From: Baylisascaris procyonis
Taxonomy: Eukaryota > Nematoda > Chromadorea > Rhabditida > Ascarididae
Reading direction: 5' to 3'
DNA: 64,000 nucleotides
Assembly (NCBI GenBank): GCA_037389465.1
Contig: JAZARR010000187.1
Span: forward strand, 2,480,001 to 2,544,000
The notes beneath the pieces were generated by a model. The model saw nothing but the letters and a program-made list of their open reading frames with translations. It had not been told where the DNA came from and ran no database searches. The position numbers and the translations under genes were made by a program. Shown here one piece after another: positions 27,687 through 55,500 of this stretch (positions are counted from its first letter, which is position 1; each line of letters opens with the position of its first letter).

Positions 27687-29782
27687 CTTGTTTATTTATT
27701 TATGTCACAAACATAAAAATTTGCATCTTTTATCCAATATATTATATGAAAATAAACTTTAAAAAAATATATTTGCATATATATAATGGAAATATACTTT
27801 GCATATATATTTGCATATATTTGCATATCGTATAATATTTGTGGAATACTAGCAAATATATAGAACAGCACAGTTCGAATGCTTATGTAGTTATAATATT
27901 TGTCTCCAGCTCATTGCCACAAGTCGTTTAAAGACCAACTGAACAAATGTTGTCTCCATGTATGGCTTTCGACCTCCCTACCCCTCCCCCTCCAACTTCC
28001 CATCGTCATTGCCCTCGACAGATGGAAATAAACTCCTGCCCATTTCAGTAGGAAATCATACTTTCTGGGAGGTTACGTTGCCTTCTCGGATATGTCACAG
28101 TAGATCACTCTTTAAATCAAAGATCTATTCGAAGAAAGTCAGCGAAATTGTAATTCTCTACAAACACAAAAATCTATGAGTACCATTGAAAAGTTTCTAT
28201 GAGCGCATAAAATCTGCTTTAATGATTTTCGATTCGGAATTATAAACGCATTATTTTCAGCTTTAATATTGATAAGAGTGAGAATATTTTTAAGAATGAA
28301 GCATTAAAAAAACGATGCAAAAGATGTTTTCTTTATCAATTACAATTATTTAAGCTAATAAAAATAATAGCACAATTTGATGTATTTCTTCCGATAATCC
28401 CCTATCGAATATTTGAATTATCTTCTACCCTTAATTAAAATTATATGAATTGTCGAGGTTTATAGTTAAAAAAAATGCACTAAGATGCATTTTATCAATG
28501 CATAATTTGCCATTTATTGTATATATGGCCAAAAAATTCATTCGAATAGAGCTAATTTCATGCTTCGAAATATGCAAAATCACAATCACTCATTTAGCAT
28601 TTTATTAGTTTTTAATTACTTATTTTATTTTAGTTAAAATATTTTTTACAGCTTAAACAAATAGAAATACTAATTACTGATATTAGTATTCACTAATATA
28701 TTACCAGTGCAAATTACTAGTTAAGTAGGGCTGTAAAATTCGATGTACTTGTAAAATCAGAAGTTGCTTAAATTTTTCACTATTCACTAGTCTCAAAACT
28801 TCGGCAATATGCCGACTTTTTGGCGTCTTTATATTTATACTAGATAAAAAGGTTAAGGACAATTGATTGATAACAATTAGTTGTGAATTTTTACTTCAAT
28901 TTAAAGTAAGTAAGAAATAATTAAACGAGAATTTAATCTATAACAGTAATTACATCAAAATCGGAAACTAGATGGGAGTTATTGCTATGAATTGAATAGA
29001 AATGTGATAAAAACAGCGCAACCAATAAAGAGCAATATTAAATGTGTAAGCAATATAGATATGACAATTGATGATCGCCTTTAGAGGACACGATTGTATC
29101 GCCGATGTGTCATCTCTCATATAGTGCCCATACGCAACAACAATCACTATAAACCCACTCTTAGCGAGATATAAACGCATTTTCATCTAAATATCAATCC
29201 CACCCTCAATCACACCTACGTAACAAAGGATTTAACTAATCCTATTGCGTATTACACGGTCGTTGAACTCAAAACCTTATATTGTATGACTAAGTTGCAC
29301 ATTCACCATTAGCACTTGTCGATTGGTGTAAATTTTAGGTTCTGGTTATGTGAATTAAACTGACCACCTTTATAGATATTAGAAGTATACCTGCATTGAA
29401 AATAATTACATCTCACTTTATGTGCTATACATCATTTATACGATTGTTTAGATAAGAGAACAATGAAAAAATGTTCCCTGTAAACTAAATGATATTATTA
29501 GCAACTCTGCAAGAATTCGATGCGATATTTGAAATGTCTTTGTGTGCGTAACACATCCAAACTTTTCAAATTTCGATGCGACATTAGCAACGTCTTTCTG
29601 TGCAAAATGTCCGAACCTTTCAAATTCTAGTAGCAACTTTTTCTTGTATGACTCAAACCCATAAGCTTTTGAAACAAAAAACATCATTAATAGTGGACCT
29701 TTAATCGATCTTTAAAAGTGAATAGTAAGATTGCCTCAAAAAAATATCACAAGCGGTGTAAAACGAAAATTATTGAGAGCCC

Positions 29783-29895
29783 CACTTGGCTCGAATGTCG
29801 TCAAGGCCCCATGAAAGACTTGGCTGGAATGTCATCAAAGCCTCATGAAGGACTTGGCTGGAATGTCATCAAAGCCTCATGAAGGACTTGGCTCG
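29783..29895. repeat. 34-bp tandem repeat, about three copies
   Basis: Unit GACTTGGCTGGAATGTCATC followed by AAAGCCTCATGAAG; the first copy is more diverged. Confidence 0.92.
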
Positions 29896-30118
29896 GATTG
29901 GGACATGGCCACAAAATCAGCCTTCTGATGGAACGCACGACTTAGAGATCTCTTAGCTAATCCTTTTTCAAGTACCTATAATATCCTTATCGAAAACGTC
30001 ATATATCGCGTGAATTTGAAATCAATGAAAAGCGTTTAACATCACATTAAAAAAAATTCCCATCATTTAATACTCTAGTTTATTATTGGCTAAATAATGG
30101 TGTAAGCTGAGTGATGAT

Positions 30119-30192
30119 GGTACCATTTAGCAGTGAAAATAAAAGGAAAGCTCCCTCCTCTGGTACCATTTAGCAGTGAAAATAAAAGGATA
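30119..30192. repeat. Short direct duplication
   Basis: GGTACCATTTAGCAGTGAAA plus ATAAAAGGA occurs twice, separated by about 15 bases. Confidence 0.85.
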
Positions 30193-30576
30193 GTGAAAAT
30201 AAATCGCCTGCATTTCCCTTCCCCCCTTCCCCCTCTCCACCCTCATAAATACGGTTTTATTTTAATCTTAGCCAAGAGTTCATATCGAATAGTTGTGTTA
30301 TCGTTAATGAGCTAAATGCATTATGCAATTATAATCGTCAATTGATACGTTCTACTTGAACGATGTAAATATAAACGAAACATAAAGATGAGCACACCTC
30401 GCAAACATGATAAAAGATTCGATCAATTCTCACGATGATATTATTATTTACCGTCCATTAACTATACATTTTGATTCAATTAGCTTTTATTTAATAATTA
30501 ATATTAGAAATAATTAAAACTGTGAAAAATATTTTTGAATTTATAAAGTTTTCAATTGAAATGCAAAAAAAAAAAC

Positions 30577-30654
30577 ATAAATATAAATATAAATATAAAT
30601 ATAAATATAAATATAAATATAAATATAAATTAAATGTAAACATAACTATAAATT

Positions 30655-30713
<59 letters not shown>
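30577..30713. repeat. Compound microsatellite (AAATAT)n then (TA)n
   Basis: Hexamer units 30577-30630, a short unique spacer, then TA repeats to 30713. The order is the reverse complement of the compound array at 27545-27686. Confidence 0.95.
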
Positions 30714-30717
<4 letters not shown>

Positions 30718-33700
30718 GGTCAAAGCTGTTTTTGATAGAGTGAATGAAACGCTCATTAAAATGTGTGGGGTAATAAACGTTGCATAAGGAAGAAGCGGCC
30801 GACACAAATATACGTCAGTAATTTGAGTGCGGTACGATGAAACTCAAAAGCGATCATTTAGCAAGAGTAATTAACATCAACCGTGATCGGCCAACATCTG
30901 TATGTGTGTGAATGTTTTGCTCACAATGCGGTAGGTCATCTCTGCATGAAGGAATGTAATGGAGAAGATGATGGATGGAAGGATAGAAAGGATTCTAATG
31001 ACTACATCAATATAGATTTAAAAGATACGAATCTGAAATCTTCATAGCAACTTGTAAAGCATACTACAATGCCTCCACCTAGCAGTAACTAATGAAGGCA
31101 GCATAATCTGCATGCATATATCGTCCCCGTTTTGTTCTTCATTTCAGTTATTTGAAGACTCCTTATAATGTGAAACGAATTCATTTGGCTGTTTCGACGA
31201 AATGAATGTGTTCTACCAACTGTGTGGAAAAAATAAACCGTGACATCCAAAATCGAGCGTTAACAGCAAATAAGGACAAATAATAAAGAATCATTAAAAA
31301 CGACGCCCATTTAACAACAAGTCTGTGCGAAAATGCAGCCCAGTTAGCTTACTATACGAGTCATGCAGAAGTATAACGAACAGAACGTGCAGCCAATGTG
31401 TTAGAAGCCCATGAGATAGGATAGACTTAAGTCTTATTCGCTGTCTACTTTCAGCTAATCTCAAAAGTTCAAGTCGCTCTTTTCACAACGTCATTAATTG
31501 TATGGTCGTAAAATTTGACGTACGATTAACACATTCGCCGACATAACCACAATGATGGCATTCAATGATGTTGCCTGTATTCGAGTAGACACTCCCAGCT
31601 GAGTGCCTGTGACTATCGTTTCGATGTGCCTAGCTAACAACGCTTTCGTTGAGATAAGCTGTACGGCTAAGAATGATGCTTTTTTGTAGCGTCGATGCAT
31701 AATGAATGGTGTCCGGCGATGTGGTGGCTACGTGACCGGATGCGAAAGACAGTGCTGAGAACGTCGGGCGATTCGCGCTAACATGTGGCCGATCGGCTAA
31801 CCTAAGCAGCATCACAATCAGTCGTCGACTATGAACTTAAAATAGAGCTCGATAGGGACTTACTAGTTGATAGAATTACCTCTTAGCTGAGTATAACACT
31901 ACTTTATATTACCAATCACTACTTCATTTAGAAATCAAAAAAAGACAAAGAATAATGAGAAAACAAGAGAGCAACAACAAATGTGAAAAAAAAAGAATGT
32001 CGGAAAAAAAGCGATTTCTTTTTCTCAGAAAAACTAAAAGAAATGAAGCGAAGGATTTTAACTATGTTAATTTCCTTCTTTCCCGTACATCAACGAGATT
32101 CCCAATTGATGATCGCTAAGTGTTCATGTTTTTTTTTTACTTAAAAAATTCCACAAATATACCAAATTTTGAAAATTCCAGAACACAGCAAACCACTTCA
32201 ATACAATAGTAGAAATGTTTTCCTTTAATATGGCTGATATCTGGGGAAAAGGGTAGCCTATCATGTTGCCATTTTTTACATTTCAGCCTCTAAATAAATT
32301 TGATTCAAAGAAAGCATTTTTCAAAACAATTATTGATAAGACGTATTCGATTACAACCGAATTTTGTCGGAATCTAGTTGCTAGTCCCAACTGAAGTTGG
32401 TATAACCATAGAGAAGGGAAAATACAGCAGGGCTTTCAGACAGAAAGAGGTGCACTCCTCCCCACTGTCATATAGACTGTTTACCAAACGATCATCCCCC
32501 TCTCCCTCATCCCAGAATATGAAGAGCAAACTTTAGTTTTGCATGCTGAACATTGTGCCAATGTTTGTGTGTTTCAATGGATGAACTGTGTGGGATGGGC
32601 TTTGAACATGCGAAACAATCAAAAATGGGCTTATTGAGATGCTTTAATGATAAAATTTTACTACTTATTCATATAATCGAGGCAAGTCGTTTAATTGACA
32701 ACGATGGGGAACACCCATCCCCCTCCCCTATCTCTCGCACCCCATTCCCCTTTCGTTAATGGATGATGAGAGAATAATAGCTGAATTCGTGGGTGAATTT
32801 GAGTCAACTCATCAAAATTGCCTTCAGGCAACAAAAAAATTCCTGCAAACATATTTGCAAATAAAATATTCCAATTTCTTCTTGTATAATTTTGAAAGCC
32901 TCGTGATCGCCAAATTATTTCAAAATTTTTGAAGCACTCTATTTAATGTTAAACGATACTTGTTATAAGTAATAAATTGTATTTCAGTATAGACGATCAA
33001 AGAACACCCCATCTGAGTCAACATATATTTCACTATATCGCAGATTACAATTAGTAGAAGCCTAAAATAACGGAAGTGATCGTTAATCTTCCTTCGAGGA
33101 TGATTCATCGTTCATAATTTGTTCAAAATGAGCTCTTCCTGCCAAATTTCATAAGGAATTGTGCCATGCAACAATACTGGACACAACTTTCGACCCCAAG
33201 AGTGCCAAGTATTACGAAATTCGACATCAGTCTAACCTGAAAAAACAAATACAGAAGAGAGATCATGTCCACAGACAATATAAGGGGATATAACATTGCC
33301 TATACATTTCAAAACATCGCATAACTATCGATTACGGATCACTATGCAATAAAACAACCGTTTCGACGATGGACAGGAAGAGAGAGAGGGACAGAGAAAG
33401 AGGGAGAGAGAGAAATGTAATTCTATCATCTCTCTATTCCAATTTACTCGTAACTATAACAACAGCATCTTCAAAAATACGGTATAACAAGGGAAAAAAA
33501 TTTCTGGCCAACTTCCAAATTAATAAGCGAAATTTTTTTTAAAGAATAGACGCATTGACATTCAATATTCCCAAAAGAACCTTCAGGAAGGGGGTTTTAT
33601 TCGGCGTTATACGATATTTGAATACGATCGCTCCAAATATGACTCAAATTTGCATGGCAGTGCACTCCGTAGTGCTCAAAGGCATCACAGCTAACTTGTA

Positions 33701-34166
33701 AAACATTATAACATATTACAAATTAATAAAATATAAAAATTTACATGATTTCCTCTAAGCTATCAGCTATCTTCCTATATACTATAATATCTGTTCTATT
33801 TAAAAAAAAAAAAAGAAAGAAAATGAAAAACGAATGAAAAATTTCAAATAACACAATTGATATATCAAGCGTCATAATAAAAACTTCTTTTTTTTTTGTA
33901 TAAATTGATAAAAATTGATAAAAACTTCTTCAACGCTCCTATGCAAAAAAAAAATCGAATGGGTTCACTAATATTACGACAAAAAAACTAAAAAAAAAAA
34001 CTTGCAAAATCTTCTTCATTTATAATGATTTAACGAACTGTTTAAGGTTTCTTTGTGCATACTCTCGTCAATACTATTGCGAGTAAAAAATTTGCCTTTC
34101 AACCAGAAAGTGACAGCGATCTACTAAGCAACAAAAAAAAAACTTCAATCACAATTTACATGTCCA

Positions 34167-34172
34167 TTTATT
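34167..34172 (-). terminator. Candidate polyadenylation signal of aars-1
   Basis: First AATAAA I find on the minus strand after the stop codon, giving a 3' UTR of roughly 320 bases. The hexamer is common by chance in DNA this AT-rich. Confidence 0.3.
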
Positions 34173-34494
34173 CCCATGGACATTTTAACGCATTTCTCTA
34201 TGATATGCAAATTTTTCTTCACATTTTTTCCCTACATATTACTTTTTATATTTATAAACTATTTCCTCTCCATATCTCTTTTAGAAGTTATTTACTTGTT
34301 TTTTGACTTGAATTCTTCGATTCTAAAATATTTTCCTTCATCCATATTTTTTTGGTATTTTTCGCTTCACAATTTGCATCGCTTCCTGTTTCACCATCCG
34401 TATTTTCATGATTTTACAATAATATTTCCCCATCCATTATTTTTTCTTCACATACCTTTCTTTTCTTCAATTGTTGATCACTATTTTCAGCAAC

Positions 34495-49173
<14,679 letters not shown>

Positions 49174-49197
49174 CGCTAAGATCTCTCATGCAAATCT

Positions 49198-49202
49198 CTA
49201 TA
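49198..49202 (-). promoter_or_regulatory. Probable 5' acceptor (trans-splice or leader intron) of aars-1
   Basis: On the minus strand TTGTTTTTTATAG lies 24 bases before the start ATG at 49173. A T-rich tract ending in AG this close to the start, with no coding upstream, fits a spliced-leader acceptor or the end of a 5' UTR intron. Which one cannot be told from sequence alone. Confidence 0.4.
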
Positions 49203-49469
49203 AAAAACAAATGTAACGTTAATGTCGGACCCGGCAAATTCCGGTTCCGGTTTAATTCATCTCCATACGGTTGTAGATTAAATTCGGTTTCGATATAATC
49301 TAAATCGGACGTCAATAAAAAAAAAAAAAAAAAAACAGAAAATATCATTGAATTGAGAACATTTAACGCTTCACTATCGTCGATTCTCATATTGCAATCA
49401 CCCAATGACACAGTGAAATAAACTATAAACGGGTAAATGTAGACATCTCAAATATGAACACTTTTACAG

Positions 49470-50415
49470 AAAAATATGTCTTCGCTTTATTCTGTGCTTA
49501 GTGGGTTACCGCAGGTTTGTGTTCTAGGGTGACGACCTTCCAAAGAACTTATTAAGCTGTTGCAAGCTTTTATGCTGATGATGTGAATATATACAGACCC
49601 ATCATTGAGACCCAACTCGATTATAACGTATTTATGTTAGGACATCGTTTCATTAGAAAAGTGGTCACAGCTATAGCAGCTTAATATATCTGCTGAGAAA
49701 TGCTTTGTCTTGGAAATAAATTTCTTGATTGAATATCCTCTGCGTTTTTATGGTCTCGATCTTCCTGCAAAGGAAGTAATGAAGGGTCTAGGTGTTTATG
49801 TGAGTTCTGACCTTAGCTGGCGTTCATTGTGTTGAAATTTCGCGAAGGGCTGCTCAAGTTGTGAATTGCATTCTGCGTGCCGTGCAGTACAGTTGCATAG
49901 AAAACTATCGGAAAGCTTTCGTTGCTTATTGCCGTCCCATTTTGGAATACTGTAGTCAGGTCTGATCCCCGTCCGCGAAAAAGAATATCGAGATAATTGG
50001 GGGAGTTCAACGGCGCTTCACTAAAGCAGCTTTTAGGAAAAACGTTCCACAGACCATTCCAACCTAATTATGAGCAGTGGCTTCGTATTTTTGACTTGAA
50101 ACCTTTGTGGTATCGAAGAGCTGAGTTCGATTTTATATTTATGTTTCATGGTCGTTGAAGGTTTCTTCAGGCATTCCATTTAAGAGTATTTTCTCCTTTA
50201 TAAAGTTTGCATTGCACTCGACACTTAAACCTCTTCAAATTGAAAGGAAATCAACTAATCGAATTGATATGTTCAACTCTTTTGCTTATCGTGTTGTTCC
50301 CATATGGAACTATTTGCCGTATGATATGGTAATGGTTGGTAATTTATCATTCTTTAAGAGATGTTTCGAGCAGTGTGATCTATCAGTGATATGCGCCTCA
50401 TATCAGTTGTGATTA
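49470..50415 (+). mobile_element. Decayed non-LTR retrotransposon fragment (reverse transcriptase C-terminal part)
   Basis: Several frames with stops and shifts still show reverse-transcriptase landmarks in order: SVLSGLPQ near the start, the catalytic FYADD box at 49568-49582, EKCFVL, LGVYVSSDLSWR, then ILRAVQYS, RPILEYCSQV, VQRRFTKAA and FNSFAYRVVPIWNYLP. This order matches the palm and thumb of CR1/Jockey-type LINEs. The endonuclease and the first half of the RT are absent. The fragment is dead, judging by multiple frame breaks. It lies about 300 bases upstream of the aars-1 start, in opposite orientation. Confidence 0.8.
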
Positions 50416-50524
50416 ATCATCATATATATTTCTTTTCTTCAACATTCCTACTGTCTCTATTTCTCATGATCCCTAATATTTGCTTCCATTAACCATCTTT
50501 TCGGAACGCATGGTTGCGTGCAAC

Positions 50525-50526
<2 letters not shown>

Positions 50527-50621
<95 letters not shown>
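50527..50621. repeat. (TA)n microsatellite after the LINE fragment
   Basis: About 47 TA units beginning about 110 bases after the last LINE-like codon. Confidence 0.97.
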
Positions 50622-50622
<1 letters not shown>

Positions 50623-51035
50623 GCTTTATTGTATGATGTAATTTCATAGACTACATGTAATTCCATGCCTTTTTTATTGTATGATTACAGATTATTATTG
50701 TTATTATAAAGAGTGGGCTGGATTTTTTTTTTTCGCTGTGATGCTACGTGCTTCTCTTGCTATTTCCTACTTTGTCGTATTAGTTCATCGATATGCGCAT
50801 GTCTGTATGTGTCTGTCTGAGGGTAGGAAGGCGTTGTTGGGATAGTGACAGTGTGGAAACTGGTGATTTAATAGTTCTAGTGCCGAATTGATAATGCTTT
50901 TATTGTTATTGCCAAAGTGAACCCATTTAGAGGATCATATCTCTTCCTGTGGTTTTGTTTCGTCTTCCTTTATAATATTTCGTCTTATTTGAGTGAAAAT
51001 TTTGAAGAAGGAAAGAGGTATGGGAAGACAACTAT

Positions 51036-51372
51036 TGTATCTTTGATAGTTAACTCTTGTATCGGGCCGCGATGATATTAAAAAGGGAGGCCAAGTGTGG
51101 GACGTGAATGTACATGGGGAAAGTAGAAATGGTTTATTGGGGAGTACAATGGCTACCAAGACGAGTATAATAGAAAGGGGTGATTGGTGACAAGGCGGAG
51201 GCCGATAGGGGAGACTGACAAGTGAAGAAGGGTGACTCTGATGGGCTGAAGCCCTATTTATATGGGCCTCAGATATCACCTGGGTCAGCACAAGAGTACA
51301 TAAGTCAATTCGTTGCATTATGTGAAGAACAATAAACGAGAATCGACTATACGAGTAAACGTAATCAGTACA
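51036..51372 (-). mobile_element. Solo-LTR-like block
   Basis: GC-richer than its surroundings. On the minus strand it carries a textbook TATA box TATAAATAG (51254-51262) and an AATAAA (51133-51138) about 116 bases further on, the spacing of an LTR's U3-R-U5. Candidate ends TGTAC and GATACA give 337 bp, but no target-site duplication is obvious, so the limits are guesses. No internal gag-pol sequence was seen. It could instead be a promoter of an unrecognised transcript. A 149-codon minus-strand open frame (50935-51384) runs through it and looks incidental. Confidence 0.35.
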
Positions 51373-52038
51373 ATGATAGGTCACAAATAGATATCTTGGA
51401 TTGGTTCTTCAGCTCTATACCCAAAAAAGAGAATTAGATTTTTTCCTTTGAAAAACTTTAAAAATACGTATAATACTTTCCTAAACTTATAATATTGTTT
51501 GAGTATTGGACAAACAATATAGAGATTTCATTATAAATAACATCAACATTCTAAAAGAAACCATCTAACGGTTGAATCGGAATCTCAAAAAAAAAAAAAA
51601 ATTATTTTCCGTTGTGGTGATATTCCGGTTCAGGATGAATCATTTTATTAATATCTTTATATGAATAATCGCATATTTAAAATGACAAGTTTTACATCAA
51701 TATTATTGAGTCATGACGGATGGGGAATGCGGGAAGTGGGCAAAAATGTTGGGGGTAAATAGCATAGATGATTGAAGACTACCCATCACATTGTAGGTGC
51801 ATCGCACTTTCCCATATGCTTCCAATCGGCTATATCATACTAGTTATAGTAACAACTTCGGAGGGTACATCAAAACTAAACTCTTTCGCTATTTCTATTC
51901 TCACTTTACCCGCCTATGCTGCAAGAAAATCACCCTTTCATAAAAGTATTGGGAAAACAACAGTACTCGTTTTAATTTGTAAAATTTCAAGACAACATTA
52001 AATAAATTGATTTCGGTATGTTTGATTTACTAGTATTG

Positions 52039-52120
52039 TGTACAGTAGACGAGAAAGGTATACAGTAGACGAGAAAGGTACACAGTAGACGAGAAAGGTA
52101 TACGGTAGACGAGAAAAGTA
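52039..52120. repeat. 20-bp tandem repeat, four copies
   Basis: Unit TACAGTAGACGAGAAAGGTA at 52041, 52061, 52081 and 52101. It lies about 340 bases upstream of the start codon of the plus-strand gene. Confidence 0.95.
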
Positions 52121-52460
52121 GATCAAAACTCTTTACCACATCAAAGAGCATTTCCTTTTAGCAACTGGTTAGAAAGAAATTTTTTTACCAACCGTCATAT
52201 CGATTGGCACCAATCTCAAGTCGTTATTCTTAACTATACAGATTTCATAACTATTGCATATATATTTCGGCACATTTGACGTGCTATTGACTCCTTATTT
52301 AAGGGAGTAAAATTTGAAGTGATCTTTAGTTATACACGAACGTTGATCGGGAGCGGTTGGTTGAGAGCGGAATTCTTTGGGTTTATCGTCGAATTCTCTG
52401 AGTTCATCTGAATAAGAACCGGAAGTGGCTGATTCGAGTGTGTGCATTTGCGTTGTCGGA

Positions 52461-52514
52461 ATGGGCGATGAGTTGGAGAAAAGCATGAAGATGGATACGA
52501 CGCAACCAGTGGAG
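52461..52514 (+). CDS. Unknown gene exon 1 with start codon
   Basis: ATG and 18 codons, MGDELEKSMKMDTTQPVE, then donor GTGGAG/GTAATC in phase 0. First ATG in frame with the next exon. The acidic, lysine-rich start suggests a cytosolic or nuclear protein. Confidence 0.55.
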
Positions 52515-55500
52515 GTAATCGTTCGCTTCTAGTTAATTTAGGTGGTCATGAAAGATCATGAACTGTGGAGCAAATTCATTACCTTTATTGTCATTAATAT
52601 AGACGTTTCGTAATTTGTTGGCTCACAGAAAAGTTTTATTGTTTTGTTACCTGATAAAGCCATTTAATTTTTAATTTGTAAAGGTTAAAAATCAACTTGT
52701 CTATGAATAGGTTGAAGTTCAACTTCCTCAGCTAAGAGCCAGTATAGAGTAAAATCTGAGGCAATTCCTTACGATTCATGATGAAGAAATCTTGAAACCC
52801 TTTTGGGTAAGCAACTAGTCTTTAGGAAACTGTTATTGTTTGCAGTGTAGTCTTAGTCTGTGCACAATATTATCAAAAGTATTGATCGGCTAATGTTAAC
52901 GGATGTGGGTGAAATTAAGCGCAGCTGTTTCTTAGACAAGGACCAGAACGTAAGTTGACCTTGGGTCGCATAATTCGGGCTCGATAAAAGGTGTTCATGC
53001 AGGAATTATGGGCGAAAGTACATAGTAATTTGTTAATATTTCAAGATGCGGATCGATCACTAAATTCTCCGAAAGTCTTTTGAAATCTTCCCACTCCGTG
53101 AGTGCCATTTTTGAGAATTTGGAAGTTTAGGTTCCTGTTCCGGGTAGTTCCTTATTAAGTGGTAAAAAATGGATTGAAGGTAGTGGGTTGGTTACCTGTA
53201 AAGGTGTTTCTCGATCATTTGCCGGATTTTAAGTGCACAAGATGTTTTAGGATTCCTCGACCACAATTCCACCCTAGAAGGTTGTGGTCTAGAACGAAAT
53301 TTCGTTCTTTTTTTTTTGAGTTTTTAAATCGGCGTTAATTTGAAATGCCCATATTCTATGATTGATAGTTGTATGACAGCTTTGAGATATGAGCATATGA
53401 ATTTTTATAGCGTTCTAATCTTCATATAATCTCTGATGCTTGTTATATTTGAATTTATTGAGTAGAGAGAAAAAAAAATTTTTTTTTTGAAGATAAGGGT
53501 GATGAATTTAATCAGAGGTTTTTTTTTTTAAATAATTTTCTCGCATGAAATATTAAAATATTAGAACTCCCATATTCCCTCATCAGTCCTTTTTTTAAAT
53601 GTGCTGATTATCAAATTTTTGATCAACCTTAGCGTTAAAAAAATTGCTTTTGGTATACTATATAAGGAGATACGATGCCATAACATTTCCTGTTAGCAGA
53701 TCTTCTTTGAATGACTAAGTTTTAAGCTATATCGTTTTTTAAAGCTTTCTCTTTGAATACTCTACTTTTATATTCCATAGAATTCGCAGCATTCTAAAAA
53801 CATTTACCAGAATTATTAAATTTGAGACAATAAAATGATGATAGTGAAAAATGATTATCGTTTTTTCTCATTTCATTTACACTACTGCTGAATTGTGATT
53901 GTAATATTTTCACAAAGCGCTAAGGTATGTTTTATTAAGGTTGTATTTTATACTGAATTTAAAGGTGATCAAGACCGATAATACTATATCAGAGAATATG
54001 ATCGGAGACACAGAATCAAAGGAAATTAGCAAGGTTTGTGATGAATCATGTCTAATCTTATCTTTAATTAAGTCACTTCTTCCAGTGGAATCACTGACAG
54101 AATGATTTAATTACGAGTACATTATATTGCTTTCTCCCACTTGCAAACAGTGAGGAAAGAAGTTCCTCCCAGGAACTCTATAAAGGGGAAATTAGGAACG
54201 GAAGATATGAGGTGGATTAGGGAATGTGGTCAATGTGTTTTCGCCAATGAATTTGGCCAAATAAAACTAGACAAGCAATAGGACATCGTATGTTATCAAG
54301 GATTTATCAACGCTGAGTTGTTAAACTTTAATCTTTCGTCAGAATCCCATCCCTTGCATCTGTTGGAAAAGCCGCTCACAATTTTTGTTGATTTAAATTT
54401 TTTTCTATCAGATTTAAAGAATCAATTTAAATTTGGGCCATTAATATTTCATTTAATTGAAATTAAAGATTTCAAATCGAATATTATAATTCCCATTGAT
54501 TTGGACAACGGTAAACTTAGTGAAAAAAGCAATATGAATATAGCTTTTTTAAGCAAATAAAATATGATTGAATATGGCAGCATCCAACTTATATTAGAGG
54601 ATCATCGTTCAGTAGATGAGGATCGAGTACAATGAGGGGGGGGATCAGTTTGTGATAAAGCGAAAGTCTTGCATAAGATAACCTGTTAGGTATTTGATCC
54701 GATATATGGTTATTGGAATTGAGACCGAAGTGAACTTTGTAGGTTGGAAATGAAAAAGGTTGAGGTTCTTCGAAGGTGGGAAGATAGGTGGGGAGAGGGA
54801 GGGGATGGGCAAAAACAGCGTTCAAGCGATGCAGACGAAGTGAATATCAAATTGCTGGCACAATTTAGGTGATAAAAACTTTTCTCATGAAATTCTGCAA
54901 TATTATCTTGGCTTTTTCTTAGTGAGGGGAAGAGGGGGGGGGGGGCTATCCTCGCGTTTCTCATCAGCATATCAGGCTTAATATTGAGTCGAAAATTTTA
55001 GGGCATTTTGGTTGTATAAGTTAGGTTGCAGAACATTACTATCAGTAGTAGTATTGTAAATGAATGGATCTTTTTCTGTAGTGGTTTTTTCATCGTTTAT
55101 GAACTCCATATCTTTGTAGTGAACAATTTTCAAAGGATAATAAAACTTAACAATGATGTGTTAACTTTAGAAAGGAGTGGGCAGATAAGCGATGAAATCC
55201 TAAAGGTAAAAGGTGGAAAAATGTCGACAGGTGTGGATGGACTTTCTAGTGGATTTTGAAAAATGGCGACGGATATGGGTGGTCTCTCTAGTGGCTGTTG
55301 AAGGGCATAATTTATCTGGTGTTTACGAGGGACTTTGACAAATGCTTCAATTATTCTTAAAAAAGATAATTTAGAGTTGCTTTCATGATGCTTCGTTGGT
55401 GCTTTGCGTTTTGTTGGAATGAATTGTTGATGTTTATTTATATTGAAAGTTTCAGCTGCGTAAATTTCAAATAAATCTAACAAAGGGAGCCGATCTTTTC

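Larger units (their letters stand above)
27401..34160. other. AT-rich DNA between repeats and the aars-1 3' end
   Basis: Contains two compound microsatellites in opposite orientation, a 34-bp tandem repeat and a GC-richer stretch at about 31300-31850. That stretch has two overlapping minus-strand open frames of 61 and 68 codons that I do not recognise. No gene called. Confidence 0.55.
50660..52460. other. Intergenic interval upstream of the plus-strand gene
   Basis: Apart from the LTR-like block and a 20-bp tandem repeat I see no gene. The promoter of the plus-strand gene should lie here. No clear TATA box in plus orientation was identified near 52461. Confidence 0.5.

Noticed and set aside
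50935..51384. 149-codon minus-strand open frame
   Set aside because: It runs across a TATA box and polyadenylation signal, is Ser/Pro-rich with no domain, and has no splice context; more likely an accident of the GC-richer block.
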